Source: Certhia americana (lineage: Eukaryota; Chordata; Aves; Passeriformes; Certhiidae). Taken from it: a DNA stretch of 64,000 nucleotides. This document shows positions 50,546 to 61,226 of this stretch, in pieces (position 1 is the stretch's first letter; the number at the start of each line of letters is the position of its first letter). Location of the stretch: positions 33,244,541 through 33,308,540 of the forward strand of contig CM031879.1 of assembly GCA_018697195.1 (NCBI GenBank), read 5' to 3'. Below the pieces are notes generated by a model. The model had not been told where the DNA came from, did not search any database, and saw nothing but the letters and a program-made list of their open reading frames with translations. The position numbers were made by a program, and so were the translations under genes.

Positions 50546-53500
50546 GTAAGTTGAATAAGCTTATTTTTTCTCCTTTCAGTACTGAGATAGTTTCAAGTAT
50601 GTGAAGTGTATGTGAGGAATGGCTTCATTTGATTTTGAGCTGTATGTGGCTGTAATGGCAAGTGCTCTAATTTCAGTGAATTTATTAATGTAAACTTCAG
50701 CCATATGCTTGCCAGTGGTTTTTTTTGGGGGGTTTTTTAATATTGAAGCATTGTATTTGTAATTTAAATTGAGTTATTGATTATATTTTGTGATTCCATG
50801 CAGTGTCTACAGGTTTTTTGCTGTGGTTTTGTGTTTCATGTCTTAAACCATTTTTAGTCTCTGAAAATGCTTTCTGCAGTTTGTTTGCTGAAGTATTCTA
50901 AGTTAGGTATCTCTGCTACTTGAAATGCCACAAAGTTACAGAACTAGTAATTCCTAAACATTTTTTCCCCCTCGATAAATTTCCCATGACAAATTGTATG
51001 TTAGAACTGCAATGACTTTACTGAAGCTCTGCTGCTTCTTACCAAATATATTTAAGTAGTAAATGACTTCAGTTTTGTATGGTGTGGTGTGGAGAAACAC
51101 ATGGAGGACTTGAAAGAGTGACTTGAAGTTCATGTCACCTGCAGGTCAGCAGTATCATCTCATGGCAGGTTTGCATTTAGTATCTGTAGGCAACATATTC
51201 TTTATAATTAAAAAACCCCCAAAACTCATTCAAATTTTAAAAAAAGTGCAAATGCTTCAAGTCCGCCTCCAAGACTGTCCAGCAATATAGTTAAAAGCAG
51301 TTGTGAACATAGTCTTGTTAGACCTTGACCTGTATCAACAGAAGCATTTCCTACAGACTCTTAGCTGAATTTTAATTTAGATTTTCAAAGAGAAGGAAAT
51401 AGGTTTGGAGAGTATAAGGCCTTTTCCGACAAAATGAAACAAAACAAAAGAAGCATAAATGCAGCTTTCCAATTTAGTTTCATAAATTGATAAGAAATTT
51501 CAGGTGAGCGAGCAAAGGATTAAAATGTAGTACAGTAAACAAAACTAAATGGGATGCTCTTTTCTCTTTATGTTGGTTACACATGTACGTGTACCACAGA
51601 TGCACATAGACACAATGGAATATTTAAGATGTTGAACATGCATCCTTTCTCTGGTCATTGAGAAGTGCAGATAGCATGCTCAAAAACAATGGACAGTATT
51701 TCTCCAAAATGATTTTTGTACATTGAATCCCCACCTTTAGATTTGATGCACTGAGAAAAAAAACATTGTGGTGTAGTAAGAAAGGTAAAGTGAGATAAAT
51801 GCTGTGCTGTACAGTGTACACAGTGAAAGCTGATGGCTTGGCACGTTGTTTACACAGTAAATGAGTGTTTTAGTTACCTACTTTTTCTGTAGGCAGAGTT
51901 GCAGAAGTGGATCTTAGAATGGCACATCAAGAGAAGGAAGGTGGGTGTTCGAGACACCAGGAATGACAAAAGAGAAATCTTGAAAGCTTGTGGGAGAAGT
52001 GGCCAAAATGGGGCATAGAAGCCTGCTGTAGTTGGCAGAAGAATGATGTCATTCGGACAGGAAATAGAAGAGTGGATTTGCAAAAGCTTTTTAAAACTTT
52101 ATTTCCAAATTATTTTTAAGGTTCCCCAAGCTCCTGTACCTTCACTATTGACTATTACGACTTTCTGAGTCTACGCTTATGAAATTTTAAACTGTTATAT
52201 GCTATTCTAATTGTTTTATAAATTTACCAAAATAAATTTATGGTGGTAATATTGACTGTGCACCTTTGATCACTCATGTATAGCTAAATGCATATTGTGT
52301 ATTATATATTCCATTTGCTGTTTCATTTGGCTCAGTAGTTGAGGAGGGTTGGAAAGGTTGTTACATTCTCTTAGTTTCCAACTTCGTTCACAGCTTTGTA
52401 AACTTTTCCTGTTGAAAATAACCATGTTTTCAAACAACTAGAATTCAGCTAAAAATGTTACATATGAAAGGAAAATATATATTTATTGACTCTGTTGTTG
52501 AGATAACAATATTGACAGGCTAAAATAAAATCGCTCAAGTTTTTCCAAGTAAGGTAATAAAGATTAATGTTCAAAACCTAGATCCAGTTTTATGAACACC
52601 TGGGGGGAAAATTCCAGCATTCTTGATCGTGAACCACTTTGAGTCTTCCTGTCTTCACATCTACTATGGGAATAAAATAAAGGTAGAAGAAATATTGGGG
52701 AAAGAAGCAAATTACTCTTACATGATCTAAACAAGGTGCAGTTTTAGTGCAGTTTAAATTATTTCTCTCTTTTTTATTTTCTGCTTTGTTTATGTCTTTA
52801 CTGAAACCAGATAAAATTAATGTTGCAGGTTTTTGCAACTGACCTGTAAAAAAATTATGAAGTGTTAATTTTTTTTTTTAATCTCTAGTGTATGATATGG
52901 TACATATGAATGCAGAGTCCTTCATTTATGCTTCATTTATCTTCTAGAGTTCTTCAAACTGAAATAGATTGGCTTTGGTGGAAATCTCTGTGAATGGCCT
53001 CCTTAAGTACTGTTTTTCAGGAAGGGCTAAAGCTTGTTTAGTATTTGCTCTGATTCTGGGTATGGCTAGGTGTTTCTGGGTTTCATTTTGTTGAAGTTTG
53101 ACTGATTCTGATCATGAAAGTTACTGCTTTTCAAAGAAGTGTTGCTGCTCATGTGTATATATACTCCATGCTGAGGAACATAGGGAACGGTGAAATCGTT
53201 CTAAAATTTGGAGTAAAGGCTATTTATTACTGGAAGCATATTTGTATAAGCTTCAAAACTTTACTTTTCACTTTATTTTTACAGCAAAGTCAAGCCAAGT
53301 CCTGTCTTAAATTTGAAAGACTTTTGATACAGGGAAAGAACTAGCAGCAAATTATTTTGGACATGTTGCTTTTATTTCAGCCTCAGTGTAGTTAAGAGCT
53401 AAAAGTTTTCTTTTAAATTACCGTTTTCTCACTAGAGAAAGCAGTTGTAGATAAACAGGACTAGTATGGTTATTAAAATGGACAAGTTGCATGCTACACA

Positions 53501-54360
53501 CATGCACAAGTGCCTCCAAAATTGTACGTATACTGATTGGATTAGTAATTTTAGGCCCACAATTATGGTTCCTTAGATGAGATTACATGTTGCTCAAGCC
53601 ATTTTATGATTCTATTTTACTAAGTAAGTTGCTTTAACTTGAATCACCACTGGCTTGCTGAGATAAGTAGGGAAGAGGAACAGAGTACATGCATGAATGC
53701 TCTGTCTCTGAATTTTTCTGGACTTGGTCACTGCATTATAACCAGGTCAATAATCCTTTGGCAAAGAAATCAGATGTTTTATAGTACTTTCAGAACTCAG
53801 AAGAGGTTAAGAAAATAGTTTAACTTTTTGCTGACAACGAGTGGGATCCTTGTAATATAAATTTGACAAGACGATGCACTGCGTGCCCACAAAACAATTG
53901 CAGAGCTTACTCGTGGCTAATTTCACTAACTTAATTGAGCTGTCTAGGCACTCAGCACTCAGCAAAATAATTTTTGGGACATGGATACATGTATTTTTAT
54001 TTGGATAGAGTGACAGTGGTAAAAATTGGTAATCTAAGGCCCTCATGTACTTTGGAAACTACAGTTGTTAAATGAACAAAACAAAAATGGAGATGATCTT
54101 TGAGAAAAAAATCAGTCTGAACTTCCTTGTGGAGAAGGGCTCCACAAGATTTGACAAATCAAGCCCAACCCTCTGAGAGTGTGTACATGAGAGTATAAGA
54201 TCAGGGCATTTTCTGTTGCTCTGAACTGTAGTCATAAATACAACAGTAGACACACATGCATTTTAGTTAAGGTCCACCCAGTTAGAAAAGTCAGGAGATA
54301 TTTTTTCAATTGACATTTTTTTCAAGTCTTGGCCCAATCCTTTGCTGTTCATTTTTTTTT

Positions 54361-54398
54361 TCAGTTGCCCAACAGATTCTCAGTTGCTCAACAGATAG
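54361..54398. repeat. Tandem duplication, 19 bp x 2
   Basis: TCAGTTGCCCAACAGATTC at 54361-54379 is followed directly by TCAGTTGCTCAACAGATAG. Three mismatches. Confidence 0.85.
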
Positions 54399-55534
54399 TA
54401 AAATGCTTTCAGCAAGGTAGTAGTAATACTTCTGATTTATACTTTTAATTCTGGCAGATGAGATCTGTCTTGAAGATTAGATTTGTCTCATTGCAATTGT
54501 TTATCTAGCTCCCTAGCACTAGGAAGTCCTCAGATCTGGGTATTGAGTTCAGAAAAATGGGTTATTGATTCTGGGAGTGTGCTTTCCAGAGCTGAAGCAT
54601 GTCTGTGATGGATGAAATTCAGGGATTCCTCTGTCATGAGACACTTGCACAAAGGCAGATGTCAGTGGTGCTGATACAACAAAGGATGGTCAAAGGCCTT
54701 TTACTGTGATTATATTAAACTTGTTTATGGGACCTTTGCTTTTAGTGTGTTTTGAAATACTTGGCCTTATAAGGATATGGTACTTTCACAAGAAAACCCT
54801 GAAGGTTTAGCTTGCCATTCATTGTAGTTGAGATACAGAATCTTGCTAAGTTTTGAAAACTAAGAGTTTAGTCAGTTTTCTGGAGACAGCTTCGACTTTA
54901 AGGCTGCTGAACCTCATTGATCCAGCTGAGTTGCTTACTTTTTAATGCTATTATTTCAAGATTCTGAGGAAAACTGTGCTATTTTATTTCCTAAGGTATC
55001 TTTCTTGCCTTAGTCATAGTTTTACTTCAGATGCTTCATATGGAGTTGTATGTATTTAAGAATTCCCATGAAACCCTCTTCTGTCAGGAGCACTTGTAGC
55101 ATTTACACTAATGCTGGCTGACTGAATAGAGATACTGTACGTTAACTTAACTTTTAATTGTCTTAATAGTTTTGATCCATTTGTAGAGTGAGAAAAACTC
55201 CTAAAGTTTATTTTGAGAAATAAATAGATTGTCTTAATTATAAATGGGAAATGAATATTTTCACATTTATTACTTTGCACATAAATGTTCTGGTAGATTT
55301 GACTGAAAAGTGAGTTGGTTTGCCCTGCTTGCTTTGAGAAACACGAGGCTTAGGCTTTGCTCTTGGAGGTGTGAGTTACAAAGCAACAAAGTTACATTCG
55401 TCTTCCAGAAGAGTCACTAAACATTCCCCTTGCATGTATTAGTGAGTACACAGTAAGATTTAAAAAAAAAAAAAACAAACCAAACAGCCAACTAAAGAGG
55501 GAAAAAAAACCCCAAGAAACGTAATGGAAACAGA

Positions 55535-55560
55535 CAAACTTTAAATGTGTTTAAAGTTTG
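55535..55560. repeat. Perfect 11-bp hairpin with TGTG loop
   Basis: CAAACTTTAAA, TGTG, TTTAAAGTTTG. A compact stem-loop in intron 3. The stem is too short for a microRNA precursor. Confidence 0.85.
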
Positions 55561-58500
55561 CAATGCCATTGATAGTGGCAAAAATGGCAAAAAATAGTTG
55601 GAAGGACTTGGAAGGCAGGGAATGAGATTAGTAACAATTGAAGGAACTTTGTGTTTTAATGCAGTTCCCTTTGAAAGCCGATCATCATTCTGCCTAGAGC
55701 GTGCATTTTCATAAGAAGGTTATGCAGTATGCTGAAAAAACAAAAAGTTTCAAATACAAAATGTGCCCTTTACTGTGTCACTTACAAGTTTGCACCTGAA
55801 TGGATTTGTCAAATAAAACAATACATCACAAACTAATTTTGCTTAGAGGCAAGAGTGTGGTTCTTTACTATTTTACACAGTATGCAGGTATGTATCTGAA
55901 AAAAATATATGTGAATATAAGTTAGTTCACATCGCTTTATAATTTAGAATTATGTCACAAGGAAATTAATTTTACTGTTGATGACTGTAGTATACTTTTC
56001 ACTGATTGTGTTTGTATTTAGGCTTTTTATAGAATAATTAAATGACTATGGTGGGTATTCTGTACTTTTCTCTGCTTCTTCTTCACTTCATGTGGAGCTT
56101 TATTTTACTGCATCTCTACTTCGCAATGTATAATAATTTTTATATGTCAACTCTAGCTTTTGAAGTGGTGCCTTTAACTAGATTCATTCCATGCATAAAA
56201 TCATGTGCATTTTCTAGAAGGGGAAGGTTGTGGTTTCTTACCCAATAACTCAATTCATTGAACATGCTGTTTTGTAATATTGATGGTTTATGAGCTTATT
56301 TATGGGTATTTTGTTTGGGTTTCATTTTGGTTTTTTGTTTGTTTGTTTGTTTTTTGTATGCAGTTGGTTATTTAGATGTTATAAAATACTTGCTTTGTTG
56401 TCCTAGTTCTTAATTGCTTTGGCAATTTTTATAGCATCTTTCAATGAGCTTTCAATAGTCATTTGGCTCATTGATAAACTGTCCTATCAAACAATGTCTC
56501 TGTACACAGAGAATTGTTTTTTGCTGGGTAGCCATGTTAACCTCACAGTAATAATGTCATTGTCATTCAAAAGCAACGTGTTGTCTTGATCTTGAGATAT
56601 TGCAGCAGTGTGGGCCTGCCTTCTTGTGCTCTCCAAGTGTTGCTGGAGGCAGAAGATCACAACCAGCCAGAAATTATGAAATACGAAAGACTGAATAAAA
56701 TTTCATTTATTTTACAGTATTGTATTATATTTTAAAAATTATTTACATCAGTAATAATTTTCAGTGGCAGATAAATACCCTGTACTTATATATGTATACA
56801 AGGTTTTCATTGATTTATGATACCGAGATTTGGAAGTACTTTCTTGTAAAATGGGAATTTTGTGAGTGCTGTATTAAAAGGTGGTGTAAAAAGGAAGACT
56901 AGTAACACTACTAAAAAACTGTCAGAGTCTAGAAAAATATGTATTTTTATCTGTTACTTCTTGACTTGTTTTACAACTGTTTTTTGTGTCTTCTTTTGAG
57001 GTTGTGGGTCAGATGTTGTTACTAAATAGTGCAGCACAGATGGCAGATACCAGAAATAAAGTAGTGCAAATACGAAATTATGCTGATGTTTGCATCTGTG
57101 AGAAACCCATCATTTATCAGGCCAGATATTACTCACAAACTTGCTTACTTTAACACATTTTGCTTCTAGGAGTTGATTTTGTAGTGCTAAATCAATATAT
57201 TTTAGCTGCAGCTTGTCTCATGTTTAAGAAAGTAGCTTTGGGCTATAACTACATAATGTAGCAGCCTTCACAAAATTGCTTTACTGAGCTTTCTTGGTGC
57301 CACCCTGCTGATGTGTGCTACCATGGCAGTGATGGTGGCAGGCTGTCCCCACGCTGAGCTGGGGCTTTGTTTGGAAGAGGCAGGATGCTGCAGTTCATGG
57401 GGAGGCAGGAACCCCTTCAGCCAGCTGCTGCTGGACCTCCCACCACCTCCCTCTGCTTTCAGGAAGGCTGCAGCCTATGTTCTCCACTCTCCCCAGAGGG
57501 TTGTAAAGTGCAGTGTTTTCTTCACAGTTCTGGCAAATTTAAGCATTTCCTGGTGCTGTTTTTTTTGGGATTTGTTGACACCCTCAAATGAATTTACTGC
57601 AGTAAACTGATCAAGAGTAACAAAAGCAGTTACAGTAAAATCTCTCAGCACTAGGGATAGGAAATTGTCTAATAGCTCCTTGCAGCTTACTATTCTTGGC
57701 GAGGAACAGTCCAGAAAAATTGGGCCATCTGCTTGGATCTTTATTTGGTTTGAGTTTAGATGCATAATCTTCTGTGATCAAAACTGCTGTTTGAGAGTTT
57801 GAGTCACTGTTTGACACTTGTGAGTAAATTGATGTCCATGTCTTGAGTGTCATGAACTCAGTCTTTCAGCCTGCCAGTACTGAGTGTTGGTCTTTCCTGT
57901 ATCCTGGCAAAATAAAGTGCAGCATTCATGTTTCACATGGTCTTTTTTGCTCGGTATTCCCCCTGTGGCATGGGAAAGGCAAGTATTAGACTCCCACGGT
58001 CTCCTAATGACAACATAGGGAAAGCTATTTTAAAAAAAAAAAAATCTACCTAGTTCATCACAAAGTGATACAACTTTGGAATAGAAGCAGAAATCCCGTG
58101 CTTGGTTTTGTGGCTGTTAACCACTAGCAAATTGATTTAGATTGTTAAAACTATAATTCTGAGCATTTTTTCCTGAAGATTCTAACATAATTGGGTAAAG
58201 CTTAAGGTCTTAACAACTGGAAGAGGCTTTAGTCACCTTAAGACTTAGTCCGCTTTGGGTTTTATTAAGGTTATGGCTTTTGGCTGTTGTAGACCAACAG
58301 AAATTCAAGTGACTTCCAGTCACAGTTGCAAGTATGCTCTTGGAGAGTTGTTATATTTTGTGTCGTGTAGCAAGTAGCCCAGTCAGATGAAATAATGATT
58401 GCAAAATGCCAGAAGAAATGTTTTTAGTACTACTACCACCATTCATCTTCATTATCTTTGCTAGACCAAGTTTGAGTAGACTGTAATAGTGAGTTATAGG

Positions 58501-60363
58501 CTTTGAATGCAAGTCAAGGTTCTTAGTAATATAGGTTAAGGTTTTGATGAAGTTAGTTTTTGTTGTTGATCTAAATTGTATGGAAATAATAAAACCCAAG
58601 ACAATTGTAAACTGTTCCTTACTTAGATATGACAGAAAAAGTTGTTTAATAAAGTAGAGATGGAATAAATGAGATACTTATATAGTGTATTCCTGGTCAA
58701 TAAGATTTGAGAAATGCTGAGTTTAATCTGCCTTGAACAGATCCACAGGATTTTTTATTGATTTTTTTCTTGAGTCTTAGTATCTTTGATGTTCTAAGTA
58801 TGTTATGACATTAAATTATCAGACTTAGTGAATTTAACGCTTGGCCTTCATTATGGTTTTCTGTAGTTAGTTTGCAATTAACTTTTCATGTAAAAGTAAG
58901 TGGTACAATAGATGTGACCTACTTTGCAATGTTTCAAAAGAAAATCCTCTTTCTAATAAGCAATGTTCGATAAATATCATTTGCTACTGCTTTTAACTGA
59001 ATTTTAAAATTCAAGTAGTATTCATTGTACAAGAGGTGGGATTCTTTTTTCACTCTTTGAAGTGATCTGTTGCATCTTAGTGTGGTTTTGTTTTTCCCCT
59101 CAAAATTAACATTCTGAAGAAAAGATTTTATGCTGAGGTCTGTACCATCTTCTGCTTATTACATCACGTGCCATCAGAGCAGTTTTGTAGTTCCTTGAGC
59201 AGCTGTGCTTATGGGATATTCTTTTTTTGCCTTAACTGTTTTGCTTACCTATCCCAGAGCTGGTAGTATTTTTTGACTGATGTTTCTAGCGCAGTGTCTG
59301 ATGTGATGACTTTTATTTTTGAACTTCTCTGCCTTTATCATTGTCTCAGAAGGTGTCTTATAACTTTCCACTTCTCAGTTTTCCCCATAGAATTACAATT
59401 TTTCACACCTTACAACATGTTCTAGGATTTTCCAACTTGTCACACTTGAATGTTTTTTTTAACCTCACCATTTTACTTTGTCTTTCCTTTCTTAAAAGCT
59501 ACTGTGTCAACTTGTTTTATTAGTGCTTAATGAACATCAGTTTGTTAGTTTGGGAGCTGGGAAGTCTGCTTTTGCAATCTTGGCTCCCAGGTGTCCCCAC
59601 TTCAGCATGTATATATTAAAAAAAAATCATAAATACTTTGTGACTTACAGATATGAATGCTACTTTTGATTCTTAGTGACTTACCCTGCATGTCTTCTTT
59701 CTCATTTCTACCATCTGGATTTGGCCCCAGCATAGACAACTAGCAGATTCAGTTGCTAAGGTTTATTTGAATTTTACATCTGCCTAGATGATATCAACAA
59801 AGTAATTTGCAGTATATCACAGTAAAGTTATTTTGATTTGAATTCTTTATTCTCAAGTTGAAACCCTTGAAATTGTTTCATGTCCAAAGAATTCAGATAT
59901 TCCTTTCTTTGAAACCATTCTAAAATTCAGTCTAAGTCCTGACTAATTCACTAAACAAGCAGCTATTTGCCCCCATGTATTACTAAGTAGAAGTATCATG
60001 TTCTGTTGCAGATGGAGGGATTAGGTCAACTAATAACTCTTCTTGCTCCAGGGAAAAAAAAAAAAGATATACCTGGTGTTGGTGAACAGCTAATCAAAAA
60101 AAAAAGTGTACGGGATGGATGTTCCAATAATTAACTTCCCTTAAGATTGCAAAGGGATTTTTTTCCAAGTGTTTAGATTATATGTCCTGTTTCTCAAATT
60201 AATACTTTACATTTCTTCAGAAGCATGGAGAACAGTTTATTCTTTTCCTCTTTGAACAATGACTGGAAATCTGGTGTCATGTGTCTACATTAGTTGCCTT
60301 CTTTCTGGGGTATGCAAACCCAAATCTCCATCTTTCTTCATAGAGGGTGATGGTGTGTGGTTT

Positions 60364-60429
60364 GGGGTGGTGGTGTTGGGGTTGGTTGGTTGGTTGGTTT
60401 TTTTTTTTTTTTTTTGGGGGGGGGGGGGG
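60364..60429. repeat. G-rich block: GGTT repeat, T18, G14
   Basis: GGGG and GG tracts with a (GGTT) repeat run into T18 (60398-60415) and then G14 (60416-60429). Many G tracts on the sense strand give strong quadruplex potential. It lies about 730 bp before the next coding exon. The homopolymer lengths may be unreliable. Confidence 0.85.
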
Positions 60430-61159
60430 TCCTTAATTATTATTGTTGTTGGTTTCAGTTCTTACTCTTCCCAAGATTCTCCATAGTTTGTCACATTTCT
60501 GGTGTGTTGTCTGAAAGGTGATAAAGAAGGGTTTAATGGAAATAGTCGGTAATATGTGATTTCTCTAAAGTGGACATGGTAGAGCAGGAAATACTGCTTC
60601 TGGTATTTGTAGGTCCTGTTAATATCTGTGTACAAGTGTGAAGCCAGCTCTTAGAGCAGTATATTATAATCTTAACATTGTAATTTTACCTGAAGTTCAT
60701 ATCTGTTTGTATATACCTGCTGCTACCTATCCACTCATATTGTAAATGATAATACGAAACTCTAATTTGTTGAGAAGGAAAGGATCTGGTTTTATGACGC
60801 TTGTTTTGCAGAGGAAAAAGACCTCTGATATAAGTAAATGAGTATTTCTGTTTTCTATAACGATGGGTCTTTGAGCTGCAAGGGTAGAAAAACTGAAGGC
60901 TTTTAGATCTTTTGTGCTCTTTTTTACAAAGTGAAATCTGTGTTTATAAAGGTAAAGTCATAAATTTTTATTGATGTGTAATATACTGCTACAGGTGTTA
61001 CTGTGCAGATATTTTGTGGAGTTCCTAAAATTTTTCATGACTTTGAATGTGTTTTCAGCTGTTTTGGTTTTCTTGGCATAACACAGTGTTGTAAACTTCC
61101 AGAGCAAGATAACACAATATCTTTGTCTTTATTAACCTCTTACCCTTTTTATATTTTAG

Positions 61160-61226
61160 ATGCTGGCATCACCATCAACATCAGGTCAGCTGTCTCAGTT
61201 TGGGGCAAGTTTATACGGGCAACAAA
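61160..61226 (+). CDS. CNOT2: CNOT2 coding exon, residues 38-59
   Basis: After the acceptor TATTTTAG, this 67-nt exon reads MLASPSTSGQLSQFGASL, then YGQQ, and leaves one base (A) before the donor GTAAGA. It continues the preceding exon in phase 0 and matches CNOT2 directly after ...HRSEKD. The split codon would be completed by the next exon to give S. The segment is serine- and glutamine-rich, typical of the disordered N-terminal half, and contains no folded domain. The start here is a splice acceptor, not initiation, although the first codon happens to be ATG. Confidence 0.95.

Larger units (their letters stand above)
50546..61159 (+). other. CNOT2: CNOT2 intron 3
   Basis: About 10.6 kb between two confident coding exons, with GTAAGT at the start and TATTTTAG at the end. 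It contains simple repeats, a perfect 11-bp hairpin, a 19-bp tandem repeat and a T/G homopolymer block, all listed separately. A GC-richer patch at 57300-57500 carries a 99-codon frame with no recognisable domain. No other gene was recognised. Confidence 0.85.

Noticed and set aside
53598..53620. TTTTATGATTCTATTTT, similar to the CR1 3' terminal repeat
   Set aside because: No CR1 body sequence is adjacent on either side, so the match is too short to call.
57311..57610. 99-codon + strand frame in a GC-richer patch
   Set aside because: A second frame is open over the same bases and the translation has no domain; a composition effect.
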